The notes beneath the pieces are model-generated. The model did not search any database. It was not told the origin of the DNA and was given only the letters and a program-made list of their open reading frames with translations. A program made the translations under genes and the position numbers. Of a DNA stretch of 64,000 nt, positions 23,301 to 36,500 are shown piece by piece. Every line of letters begins with the position of its first letter. Positions within the stretch are counted from its first letter, which is position 1. The stretch comes from Liopterus haemorrhoidalis (lineage: Eukaryota; Arthropoda; Insecta; Coleoptera; Dytiscidae), in assembly GCA_963971575.1 (NCBI GenBank), contig OZ020625.1, forward strand, positions 13,183,646-13,247,645, written 5' to 3'.

Positions 23301-24247
23301 GAGGCCTTAGTTTTTGAGTTATAGTCAATTTTAGGTACTTTTTTCCGATTTACTCAAAAACAGTTGGCCAAAATCCAAAATGAATCTTATTTTTGTGATC
23401 TACGGCCCAAAGTGTATCAATTTTGAAAAATATCCGAAATATTTTTTTTGTAAAAATTCGCGATTTTTTTTCAAAGGGGTACCCCTTACGATTTTTTCGA
23501 TATTTTGACATTTTTAAGGGTTTTGTTTAATGTTACATCCTTTTTGTATAAGTTTGGTTATTAAGGCCCCAATTTTTTCTAGACTAAAATGGACATTAGG
23601 AACTCAAAAATTTAAACCAGAGGTCCCTATCTTTTACCGTTATTGAGATATAATTTTTTGAAAATTAAATTTTATTACAAAAATTTCAAAATTTTACAAA
23701 AATTTTTTTTGTTTAGGATATGTTTTAAAATGTACCTTTACCATATTTCAGACCTTAGAACTTCATAAATTCCAACCGCAGGTCCTTATCTTTTTTAGTT
23801 TTTGAAATACATATACATATTTTTTTTATTTTTTTTTTCTGAAAAAAAAAAGTTTTCTTAAAACAGTCCAAAATATGGCCGTTAGGTAATTTTGGGGTGA
23901 GGATTAATAAAAAATATTTAGAAAAATCAAGAGGCCTTAGTTTTTGAGTTATAGTCAATTTTAGGTACTTTTTTCCGATTTACTCAAAAACAGTTGGCCA
24001 AAATCCAAAATGAATCTTATTTTTGTGATCTACGGCCCAAAGTGTATCAATTTTGAAAAAAATCCGAAATATTTTTTTTGTAAAAATTCGCGATTTTTTT
24101 TCAAAGGGGTACCCCTTACGATTTTTTCGATATTTTGCCATTTATAATGGTTTTGTTTAATGATACATCCTTTTTGTATAAGTTTGGTTATTAAGGCCCC
24201 AATTTTTTCTAGACTAAAATGGACATGAGGAACTCAAAAATTTAAAC
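17301..24247. repeat. 11-monomer higher-order repeat, copy a (~6,947 bp)
   Basis: Diagnostic variants at 17301-24247 recur in the same order starting at 24248. The offset is 6,947 bp for landmarks such as the TTTCCTCTTACG monomer (18329 and 25276) and 6,315 bp for landmarks after it (20865 and 27180; 22748 and 29063; 23755 and 30070). The change of offset by one unit shows that the second copy lacks one monomer. Confidence 0.8.
18329..18973. repeat. 645-bp variant monomer with TTTCCTCTTACG insertion (representative of eight)
   Basis: Where ordinary monomers have GGGGTACCCCTTACG, this type has GGGGTTTCCTCTTACG followed by TTTCCTTTTACGATG, adding about 13 bp. The eight copies are anchored at 12653, 18329, 25276, 32224, 39172, 42972, 49922 and 56745. 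In each case the distance to the next monomer is 643-646 bp. They are separated by 6, 7, 9 or 11 monomers, so they mark the register of the higher-order repeats. Confidence 0.85.
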
Positions 24248-27200
24248 CAGAGGTCCCTATCTTTTACCGTTATTGAGATATAATTTTTTGAAAAATTAAA
24301 TTTTATTACAAAAATTTCAAAATTTTACAAAAATTTTTTTTGTTTAGGATATGTTTTAAAATGTGCCTTTACCATATTTCAGACCTTAGAACTTCAAAAA
24401 TTCCAACCGCAGGTCCTTATCTTTTTTAGTTTTTGAAATACATATACATATTTTTTTTATTTATTTTTTTTCTGAAAAAAAAAGTTTTCTTAAAACAGTC
24501 CAAAATATGGCCTTAAGGTAATTTTGGGGTGAGGATTAATAAAAAAATATTTAAAAAAATCAAGAGGCCTTAGTTTTTGAGTTATAGTCAATTTTAGGTA
24601 CTTTTTTCCGATTTACTCAAAAACAGTTGGCCAAAATCCAAAATGAATCTTATTTTTGTGATCTACGGCCCAAAGTGTATCAATTTTGAAAAAAATCCGA
24701 AATATTTTTTTTGTAAAAATTCGCGATTTTTTTTCAAAGGGGTACCCCTTACGATTTTTTCGATATTTTGCCATTTATAAGGGTTTTGTTTAATGATACA
24801 TCCTTTTTGTATAAGTGTGGTTATTAAGGCCCCAATTTTTTCTAGACTAAAATGGACATAAGGAACTCAAAAATTTAAACCAAAGGTCCTTATCTTTTAC
24901 CGTTATTGAGATATAATTTTTTGAAAAATTAAATTTTATTACAAAAATTTCAAAATTTTACAAAATTTTTTTTTGTGTAGGATATGTTTTAAAATGTGCC
25001 TTTACCATATTTCAGACCTTAGAATTTCAAAAATTCCAACCGCAGGTCCTTATCTTTTTTTATTTTTTGAAATACATATACATATTTTTTTTATTTTTTT
25101 TTTTCTGAAATAAAAAAGTTTTCTTAAAACAGTCCAAAATATGGCCGTTAGGTAATTTTGGGGTGAGGATTAATAAAAAATATTTAAAAAAATCAAGAGG
25201 CCTTAGTTTTTGAGTTATAGTCAATTTTAGGTACTTTTTTCCGATTTACTCAAAAACAGTTGGTCAAAATCCAAAATGAACATTATTTTTGTGATCTACG
25301 GCCCAAATTGTATCAATTTTGAGAAAAATCCGAAATATTTTTTTTGTATAAATTCGCGATTTTTTTTCAAAGGGGTTTCCTCTTACGTTTCCTTTTACGA
25401 TGTTTTCGATATTTTGCCATTTATAATGGTTTTGTTTAATGATACATCCTTTTTGTAGAAGTTTGGTATTAAGGCCCCAATTTTTTCTAGACTAAAATGG
25501 ACATGAAGAACTCAAAAATTTAAACCAGAGGTCCCTATCGTTTACCGTTATTGAGATATAATTTTTTGAAAAATTAAATTTTATTACAAAAATTTCAAAA
25601 TTAAAAAAAAAATTTTTTTGTTTAGGATATGTGTTTAAATGTGCCTTTACCATATTTCAGACCTTAGAATTTTGAAAATTCCAACCGCAGGTCCTTATCT
25701 TTTTTAGTTTTTGAAATGCATTTACATATTTTTTTGTATTTTTTTTTTCTGAAAAAAAAAAGTTTTCTTAAAACAGGCCAAAATATGGCCGTTAGGTAAT
25801 TTTGGGGTGAGGATTAATAAAAAAATATTAAAAAAAATCAAGAGGCCTTAGTTTTTGAGTTATAGTCAATTTTAGGTACTTTTTTCCGATTTACTCAAGA
25901 ACAGTTGGCCAAAATCAAAAATGAACTTTATTTTTGTGTTCTACGGCCCAAACTGTATCAGTTTTGAGAAAAATCCGAAATATTTTTTTTGTAAAAATTC
26001 TCGATTTTTTTTCAAAGGGGTACCCCTTACGATTTTTTCGATATTTTGCCATTTATAAGGGTTTTGTTTAATGATACATCCTTTTTGTATAAGTTTGGTT
26101 ATTAAGGCCCCAATTTTTTCTAGACTAAAATGGACATGAGGAACTCAAAAATTTAAACCAGAGGTCCCTATCTTTTACCGTTATTGAGATATAATTTTTT
26201 GAAAAATTAAATTTTATTACAAAAATTTCAAAATTTTACAAAAATTTTTTTTGTTTAGGATATGTTTTAAAATGTACCTTTACCATATTTCAGACCTTAG
26301 AACTTCAAATATTCCAACCGCAGGTCCTTATCTTTTTTAGTTTTTGAAATACATATACATATTTTTTTTATTTTTTTTTTCTGAAAAGTTTTCTTAAAAC
26401 AGTCCAAAATATGGCCGTTAGGTAATTTTGGGGTGAGGATTAATAAAAAATATTTAAAAAAATCAAGAGGCCTTAGTTTTTGAGTTATAGTCAATTTTAG
26501 GTACTTTTTTCCGGTTTACTCAAAAACAGTTGGCCAAAATCCAAAATGAATCTTATTTTTGTGATCTACGGCCCAAAGTGTATCAATTTTGAAAAAAATC
26601 CGAAATATTTTTTTTGTAAAAATTCGCGATTTTTTTTCAAAGGGGTACCCCTTACGATTTTTTCGATATTTTGACATTTTTAAGGGTTTTGTTTAATGTT
26701 ACATCCTTTTTGTATAAGTTTGGTTATTAAGGCCCCAATTTTTTCTAGACTAAAATGGACATGAGGAACTCAAAAATTTAAACCAGAGGTCTTTATCTTT
26801 TACCGTTATTGAGATATAATTTTTTGAAAAATTAAATTTTATTACAAAAATTTCAAAATTTTACAAATTTTTTTTTTGTTTAGGATATGTTTTAAAATGT
26901 GCCTTTACCATATTTCAGACCTAAGAACTTCAAAAATTCCAACCTCAGGTCCTTTTCTTTTTTAGTTTTTGAAATACATAAACATTTTTTTTTATTACAT
27001 TTTTTTCTGAAAAAAAAAAAGTTTTCTTAAAACAGTCCAAAATATGGCCTTTAGGTAATTTTGGGGTGAAGATTAATAAAAAAATATTTTAAAAAATCAA
27101 GAGGCCTTAGTTTTTGAGTTATAGTTAATTTAAGGTACTTTTTTCCGCTTTACTCAAAAGCAGTTGGCCAAAATCCAAAATGAACCTTATTTTAGTGATC

Positions 27201-30200
27201 TACGGCCCAAATTGTATCAATTTTGAGAAAAATCCGAAATATTTTTTTGTAAAAATTCGCGTTTTTTTTCAAAGGGGTACCCTTTACGATTTTTGCGATA
27301 TTTTGACATTTTTAAGGGTTTTGTTTAATGATACATCCTTTTTGTATAAGTTTGGTTATTAAGGCCCCAATTTTTTCTAGACTAAAATGGACATGAGGAA
27401 CTCAAAAATTTAAACCAGAGGTCTTTATCTTTTACCGTTATTGAGATATAATTTTTTGAAAATTAAATTTTATTACAAAAATTTCAAAATTTTACAAAAT
27501 TTTTTTTTGTTTAGGATATGTTTTAAAATGTGCCTTTACCATATTTCAGACCTAAGAACTTCAAAAATTCCAACCTCAGGTCCTTTTCTTTTTTAGTTTT
27601 TGAAATACATAAACATTTTTTTTTATTACTTTTTTTTCTGAAAAAAAAAAGTTTTCTTAAAACAGTCCAAAATATGGCCTTTAGGTAATTTTGGGGTAAG
27701 AATTAATAAAAAATTATTTAAAAAAATCAAGAGGCCTTAGTTTTTGAGTTATAGTTAATTTAAGGTACTTTTTTCCGCTTTACTCAAAAGCAGTTGGCCA
27801 AAATCCAAAATGAACCTTATTTTAGTGATCTACGGCCCAAATTGTATCAATTTTGAGAAAAATCCGAAATATTTTTTTGTAAAAATTCGCGTTTTTTTTC
27901 AAAGGGGTACCCTTTACGATTTTTTCGATATTTTGACATTTTTAAGGGTTTTGTTTAATGATACATCCTTTTTGTATAAGTTTGGTTAGTAAGGCCCCAA
28001 TTTTTTCTAGACTAAAATGGACATGAGGAACTCAAAAATTTAAACCAGAGGTCCCTATCTTTTACCGTTATTGAGATATAATTTTTTGAAAAATTAAATT
28101 TTATTACAAAAATTTCAAAATTTTACAAAATTTTTTTTTGTTTAGGATATGTTTTTAAATGTGCCTTTACCATATTTCAGACCTAAGAACTTCAAAAATT
28201 CCAACCGCAGGTCCTTGTCTTTTTTAGTTTTTGAAATATATATACATATTTTTTTTTCTGAAAAAAAAACAGTTTTCTTAATACAGTCCAAAATATTGCC
28301 GTTAGGTAATTTTGGGGTGAGAATTAATAAAAAAATATTTAAAAAAATCAAGAGGCCTTAGTTTTTGAGTTATAGTCAATTTTAGGTACTTTTTTCCGAT
28401 TTACTCAAAAACAGTTGGCCAAAATCCAAAATGAACCTTATTTTTGTGATCTACGGCCCAAACTGTATCAAATTTGAGAAAAATCCGAAATATTTTTTTT
28501 GTAAAAATTCGCGATTTTTTTTTCAAAGGGGTACCCCTTACGATTTTTTCGATATTTTGCCATTTATAATGGTTTTGTTTAATGATACATCCTTTTTGTA
28601 TAAGTTTGGTTATTAAGGCCCCAATTTTTTCTAGACTAAAATGGACATGAGGAACTCAAAAATTTAAACCAGAGGTCCCTATCTTTTACCGTTATTGAGA
28701 TATAATTTTTTGAAAAATTAAATATTATTACAAAAATTTCAAAATTTTACAAAAATTTTTTTTGTTTAGGATATGTTTTAAAATGTACCTTTACCATATT
28801 TCAGACCTTAGAACTTCAAAAATTCCAACCGCAGGTCCTTATCTTTTTTAGTTTTTGAAATACATATACATATTTTTTTTATTTTTTTTTTCTGAAAAAA
28901 AAAAGTTTTCTTAAAACAGTCCAAAATATGGCCGTTAGGTAATTTTGGGGTGAGGATTAATAAAAAATATTTAAAAAAATCAAGAGGCCTTAGTTTTTGA
29001 GTTATAGTCAATTTTAGGTACTTTTTTCCGATTTACTCAAAAACAGTTGGCCAAAATCCAAAATGAACCTTATTTTTGTGATCCACGGCCCAAACTGTAT
29101 CAAATTTGAGAAAAATCCGAAATATTTTTTTTGTAAAAATTCGCGATTTTTTTTTCAAAGGGGTACCCCTTACGATTTTTTCGATATTTTGCCATTTATA
29201 ATGGTTTTGTTTAATGATACATCCTTTTTGTATAAGTTTGGTTATTAAGGCCCCAATTTTTTCTAGACTAAAATGGACATGAGGAACTCAAAAATTTAAA
29301 CAAGAGGTCCCTATCTTTTACCGTTATTGAGATATAATTTTTTGAAAATTAAATTTTATTACAAAAATTTCAAAATTTTACAAAAATTTTTTTTGTTTAG
29401 GATATGTTTTAAAATGTACCTTTACCATATTTCAGACCTTAGAACTTCATAAATTCCAACCGCAGGTCCTTATCTTTTTTAGTTTTTGAAATACATATAC
29501 ATATTTTTTTTATTTTTTTTTTTCTGAAAAAAAAAAGTTTTCTTAAAACAGTCCAAAATATGGCCGTTAGGTAATTTTGGGGTGAGGATTAATAAAAAAT
29601 ATTTAAAAAAATCAAGAGGCCTTAGTTTTTGAGTTATAGTCAATTTTAGGTACTTTTTTCCGATTTACTCAAAAACAGTTGGCCAAAATCCAAAATGAAT
29701 CTTATTTTTGTGATCTACGGCCCAAAGTGTATCAATTTTGAAAAATATCCGAAATATTTTTTTTGTAAAAATTCGCGATTTTTTTTCAAAGGGGTACCCC
29801 TTACGATTTTTTCGATATTTTGACATTTTTAAGGGTTTTGTTTAATGTTACATCCTTTTTGTATAAGTTTGGTTATTAAGGCCCCAATTTTTTCTAGACT
29901 AAAATGGACATTAGGAACTCAAAAATTTAAACCAGAGGTCCCTATCTTTTACCGTTATTGAGATATAATTTTTTGAAAATTAAATTTTATTACAAAAATT
30001 TCAAAATTTTACAAAAATTTTTTTTGTTTAGGATATGTTTTAAAATGTACCTTTACCATATTTCAGACCTTAGAACTTCATAAATTCCAACCGCAGGTCC
30101 TTATCTTTTTTAGTTTTTGAAATACATATACATATTTTTTTTATTTTTTTTTTCTGAAAAAAAAAAGTTTTCTTAAAACAGTCCAAAATATGGCCGTTAG

Positions 30201-30562
30201 GTAATTTTGGGGTGAGGATTAATAAAAAATATTTAGAAAAATCAAGAGGCCTTAGTTTTTGAGTTATAGTCAATTTTAGGTACTTTTTTCCGATTTACTC
30301 AAAAACAGTTGGCCAAAATCCAAAATGAATCTTATTTTTGTGATCTACGGCCCAAAGTGTATCAATTTTGAAAAAAATCCGAAATATTTTTTTTGTAAAA
30401 ATTCGCGATTTTTTTTCAAAGGGGTACCCCTTACGATTTTTTCGATATTTTGCCATTTATAATGGTTTTGTTTAATGATACATCCTTTTTGTATAAGTTT
30501 GGTTATTAAGGCCCCAATTTTTTCTAGACTAAAATGGACATGAGGAACTCAAAAATTTAAAC
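24248..30562. repeat. 10-monomer higher-order repeat, copy b (~6,315 bp)
   Basis: Copy b of the preceding block, lacking the equivalent of the monomer anchored at 19605; the jump lies at about 26100-26200, where the TTTTTTTTTAATTATGTT variant of copy a is absent. At about 30563 the sequence switches to variants matching 16668 onward (offset 13,895 bp), which starts the next, longer unit. Confidence 0.8.
24738..24751. repeat. 14-bp perfect palindrome AAGGGGTACCCCTT (one per monomer, example)
   Basis: AAGGGGTACCCCTT is its own reverse complement. It is present in many monomers at the same place. Another large class has AAGGGGTACCCTTT and the 645-bp class has lost it. Whether it binds a protein is unknown. 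Confidence 0.7.
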
Positions 30563-33500
30563 CAGAGGTCTTTATTTTTTACCGTTATTGAGATATAATT
30601 TTTTGAAAAATTAAATTTTATTACAAAAATTTCAAAATTTTACAAAAATTTTTTTGTTTAGGATATGTTTTAAAATGTGCCTTTACCATATTTCAGACCT
30701 AAGAACTTCAAAAATTCCAACCTCAGGTCCTTTTCTTTTTTAGTTTTTGAAATACATAAACATATTTTTTTTATTACTTTTTTTTCTGAAAAAAAAAAAG
30801 TTTTCTTAAAACAGTCCAAAATATGGCCTTTAGGTAATTTTGGGGTGAAGATTAATAAAAAAATATTTTAAAAAATCAAGAGGCCTTAGTTTTTGAGTTA
30901 TAGTTAATTTAAGGAACTTTTTTCCGCTTTACTCAAAAGCAGTTGGCCAAAATCCAAAATGAACCTTATTTTTGTGATCTACGGCCCAAATTGTATCAAT
31001 TTTGAGAAAAATCCGAAATATTTTTTTGTAAAAATTCGCGATTTTTTTTCAAAGGGGTACCCTTTACGATTTTTTCGATATTTTGACATTTTTAAGGGTT
31101 TTGTTTAATGATACATCCTTTTTGTATAAGTTTGGTTATTAAGGCCCCAATTTTTTCTAGACTAAAATGGACATGAGGAACTCAAAAATTTAAACCAGAG
31201 GTCCCTATCTTTTACCGTTATTGAGATATAATTTTTTGAAAAATTAAATTTTATTACAAAAATTTCAAAATTTTACAAAAATTTTTTTTGTTTAGGATAT
31301 GTTTTAAAATGTGCCTTTACCATATTTCAGACCTTAGAACTTCAAAAATTCCAACCGCAGGTCCTTATCTTTTTTAGTTTTTGAAATACATATACATATT
31401 TTTTTTATTTATTTTTTTTCTGAAAAAAAAAGTTTTCTTAAAACAGTCCAAAATATGGCCTTAAGGTAATTTTGGGGTGAGGATTAATAAAAAAATATTT
31501 AAAAAAATCAAGAGGCCTTAGTTTTTGAGTTATAGTCAATTTTAGGTACTTTTTTCCGATTTACTCAAAAACAGTTGGCCAAAATCCAAAATGAATCTTA
31601 TTTTTGTGATCTACGGCCCAAAGTGTATCAATTTTGAAAAAAATCCGAAATATTTTTTTTGTAAAAATTCGCGATTTTTTTTCAAAGGGGTACCCCTTAC
31701 GATTTTTTCGATATTTTGCCATTTATAAGGGTTTTGTTTAATGATACATCCTTTTTGTATAAGTGTGGTTATTAAGGCCCCAATTTTTTCTAGACTAAAA
31801 TGGACATAAGGAACTCAAAAATTTAAACCAAAGGTCCTTATCTTTTACCGTTATTGAGATATAATTTTTTGAAAAATTAAATTTTATTACAAAAATTTCA
31901 AAATTTTACAAAATTTTTTTTTGTGTAGGATATGTTTTAAAATGTGCCTTTACCATATTTCAGACCTTAGAATTTCAAAAATTCCAACCGCAGGTCCTTA
32001 TCTTTTTTTATTTTTTGAAATACATATACATATTTTTTTTATTTTTTTTTTTCTGAAATAAAAAAGTTTTCTTAAAACAGTCCAAAATATGGCCGTTAGG
32101 TAATTTTGGGGTGAGGATTAATAAAAAATATTTAAAAAAATCAAGAGGCCTTAGTTTTTGAGTTATAGTCAATTTTAGGTACTTTTTTCCGATTTACTCA
32201 AAAACAGTTGGTCAAAATCCAAAATGAACATTATTTTTGTGATCTACGGCCCAAATTGTATCAATTTTGAGAAAAATCCGAAATATTTTTTTTGTATAAA
32301 TTCGCGATTTTTTTTCAAAGGGGTTTCCTCTTACGTTTCCTTTTACGATGTTTTCGATATTTTGCCATTTATAATGGTTTTGTTTAATGATACATCCTTT
32401 TTGTAGAAGTTTGGTATTAAGGCCCCAATTTTTTCTAGACTAAAATGGACATGAAGAACTCAAAAATTTAAACCAGAGGTCCCTATCGTTTACCGTTATT
32501 GAGATATAATTTTTTGAAAAATTAAATTTTATTACAAAAATTTCAAAATTAAAAAAAAATTTTTTTTGTTTAGGATATGTGTTTAAATGTGCCTTTACCA
32601 TATTTCAGACCTTAGAATTTTGAAAATTCCAACCGCAGGTCCTTATCTTTTTTAGTTTTTGAAATGCATTTACATATTTTTTTGTATTTTTTTTTTCTGA
32701 AAAAAAAAAGTTTTCTTAAAACAGGCCAAAATATGGCCGTTAGGTAATTTTGGGGTGAGGATTAATAAAAAAATATTTAAAAAAATCAAGAGGCCTTAGT
32801 TTTTGAGTTATAGTCAATTTTAGGTACTTTTTTCCGATTTACTCAAGAACAGTTGGCCAAAATCAAAAATGAACTTTATTTTTGTGTTCTACGGCCCAAA
32901 CTGTATCAGTTTTGAGAAAAATCCGAAATATTTTTTTTGTAAAAATTCTCGATTTTTTTTCAAAGGGGTACCCCTTACGATTTTTTCGATATTTTGCCAT
33001 TTATAAGGGTTTTGTTTAATGATACATCCTTTTTGTATAAGTTTGGTTATTAAGGCCCCAATTTTTTCTTGACTAAAATGGACATGAGGAACTCAAAAAT
33101 TTAAACCAGAGGTCCCTATCTTTTACCGTTATTGAGATATAATTTTTTTTTAAATTATGTTTTATTACAAAAATTGTAAAATTTTACAAATTTTTTTTTG
33201 TTTAGGATATGTTTAAAAATGTGCCTTTACCATATTTCAGACCTAAGAACTTCAAAAATTCCAACCGCAGGTCCTTGTCTTTTTTAGTTTTTGAAATATA
33301 TATACATATTTTGTTTATTTTTTTTTTCTGAAAAAAAAAAAGTTTTCTTAATACAGTCCAAAATATTGCCGTTAGGTAATTTTGGGGTAAGAATTAATAA
33401 AAAATTATTTAAAAAAATCAAGAGGCCTTAGTTTTTGAGTTATAGTCAATTTTAGGTACTTTTTTCCGATTTACTCAAAAACAGTTGGCCAAAATCCAAA

Positions 33501-36500
33501 ATGAACCTTATTTTTGTGATCTACGGCCCAAACTGTATCAAATTTGAGAAAAATCCGAAATATTTTTTTTGTAAAAATTCGCGATTTTTTTTTCAAAGGG
33601 GTACCCCTTACGATTTTTTCGATATTTTGCCATTTATAATGGTTTTGTTTAATGATAGATCCTTTTTGTATAAGTTTGGTTATTAAGGCCCCAATTTTTT
33701 CTAGACTAAAATGGACATGAGGAACTCAAAAATTTAAACCAGAGGTCCCTATCTTTTACCGTTATTGAGATATAATTTTTTGAAAAATTAAATTTTATTA
33801 CAAAAATTTCAAAATTTTACAAAAATTTTTTTTGTTTAGGATATGTTTTAAAATGTACCTTTACCATATTTCAGACCTAAGAACTTCAAATATTCCAACC
33901 GCAGGTCCTTATCTTTTTTAGTTTTTGAAATACATATACATATTTTTTTTATTTTTTTTTTCTGAAAAGTTTTCTTAAAACAGTCCAAAATATGGCCGTT
34001 AGGTAATTTTGGGGTGAGGATTAATAAAAAATATTTAAAAAAATCAAGAGGCCTTAGTTTTTGAGTTATAGTCAATTTTAGGTACTTTTTTCCGGTTTAC
34101 TCAAAAACAGTTGGCCAAAATCCAAAATGAATCTTATTTTTGTGATCTACGGCCCAAAGTGTATCAATTTTGAAAAAATCCGAAATATTTTTTTTGTAAA
34201 AATTCGCGATTTTTTTTCAAAGGGGTACCCCTTACGATTTTTTCGATATTTTTACATTTTTAAGGGTTTTGTTTAATGTTACATCCTTTTTGAATAAGTT
34301 TGGTTATTAAGGCCCCAATTTTTTCTAGACTAAAATGGACATGAGGAACTCAAAAATTTAAACCAGAGGTCTTTATCTTTTACCGTTATTGAGATATAAT
34401 TTTTTGAAAAATTAAATTTTATTACAAAAATTTCAAAATTTTACAAAATTTTTTTTTGTTTAGGATATGTTTTAAAATGTGCCTTTACCATATTTCAGAC
34501 CTAAGAACTTCAAAAATTCCAACCTCAGGTCCTTTTCTTTTTTAGTTTTTGAAATACATAAACATTTTTTTTTATTACATTTTTTTCTGAAAAAAAAAAA
34601 GTTTTCTTAAAACAGTCCAAAATATGGCCTTTAGGTAATTTTGGGGTGAAGATTAATAAAAAAATATTTTAAAAAATCAAGAGGCCTTAGTTTTTGAGTT
34701 ATAGTTAATTTAAGGTACTTTTTTCCGCTTTACTCAAAAGCAGTTGGCCAAAATCCAAAATGAACCTTATTTTAGTGATCTACGGCCCAAATTGTATCAA
34801 TTTTGAGAAAAATCCGAAATATTTTTTTGTAAAAATTCGCGTTTTTTTTCAAAGGGGTACCCTTTACGATTTTTGCGATATTTTGACATTTTTAAGGGTT
34901 TTGTTTAATGATACATCCTTTTTGTATAAGTTTGGTTATTAAGGCCCCAATTTTTTCTAGACTAAAATGGACATGAGGAACTCAAAAATTTAAACCAGAG
35001 GTCCCTATCTTTTACCGTTATTGAGATATAATTTTTTGAAAAATTAAATTTTATTACAAAAATTTCAAAATTTTACAAAATTTTTTTTTGTTTAGGATAT
35101 GTTTTTAAATGTGCCTTTACCATATTTCAGACCTAAGAACTTCAAAAATTCCAACCGCAGGTCCTTGTCTTTTTTAGTTTTTGAAATATATATACATATT
35201 TTTTTTTCTGAAAAAAAAAAGTTTTCTTAATACAGTCCAAAATATTGCCGTTAGGTAATTTTGGGGTGAGAATTAATAAAAAAATATTTAAAAAAATCAA
35301 GAGGCCTTAGTTTTTGAGTTATAGTCAATTTTAGGTACTTTTTTCCGATTTACTCAAAAACAGTTGGCCAAAATCCAAAATGAACCTTATTTTTGTGATC
35401 TACGGCCCAAACTGTATCAAATTTGAGAAAAATCCGAAATATTTTTTTTGTAAAAATTCGCGATTTTTTTTTTCAAAGGGGTACCCCTTACGATTTTTTC
35501 GATATTTTGCCATTTATAATGGTTTTGTTTAATGATACATCCTTTTTGTATAAGTTTGGTTATTAAGGCCCCAATTTTTTCTAGACTAAAATGGACATGA
35601 GGAACTCAAAAATTTAAACCAGAGGTCCCTATCTTTTACCGTTATTGAGATATAATTTTTTGAAAAATTAAATATTATTACAAAAATTTCAAAATTTTAC
35701 AAAAATTTTTTTTGTTTAGGATATGTTTTAAAATGTACCTTTACCATATTTCAGACCTTAGAACTTCAAAAATTCCAACCGCAGGTCCTTATCTTTTTTA
35801 GTTTTTGAAATACATATACATATTTTTTTTATTTTTTTTTTCTGAAAAAAAAAAGTTTTCTTAAAACAGTCCAAAATATGGCCGTTAGGTAATTTTGGGG
35901 TGAGGATTAATAAAAAATATTTAAAAAAATCAAGAGGCCTTAGTTTTTGAGTTATAGTCAATTTTAGGTACTTTTTTCCGATTTACTCAAAAACAGTTGG
36001 CCAAAATCCAAAATGAACCTTATTTTTGTGATCCACGGCCCAAACTGTATCAAATTTGAGAAAAATCCGAAATATTTTTTTTGTAAAAATTCGCGATTTT
36101 TTTTTCAAAGGGGTACCCCTTACGATTTTTTCGATATTTTGCCATTTATAATGGTTTTGTTTAATGATACATCCTTTTTGTATAAGTTTGGTTATTAAGG
36201 CCCCAATTTTTTCTAGACTAAAATGGACATGAGGAACTCAAAAATTTAAACCAGAGGTCCCTATCTTTTACCGTTATTGAGATATAATTTTTTGAAAATT
36301 AAATTTTATTACAAAAATTTCAAAATTTTACAAAAATTTTTTTTGTTTAGGATATGTTTTAAAATGTACCTTTACCATATTTCAGACCTTAGAACTTCAT
36401 AAATTCCAACCGCAGGTCCTTATCTTTTTTAGTTTTTGAAATACATATACATATTTTTTTTATTTTTTTTTTTCTGAAAAAAAAAAGTTTTCTTAAAACA

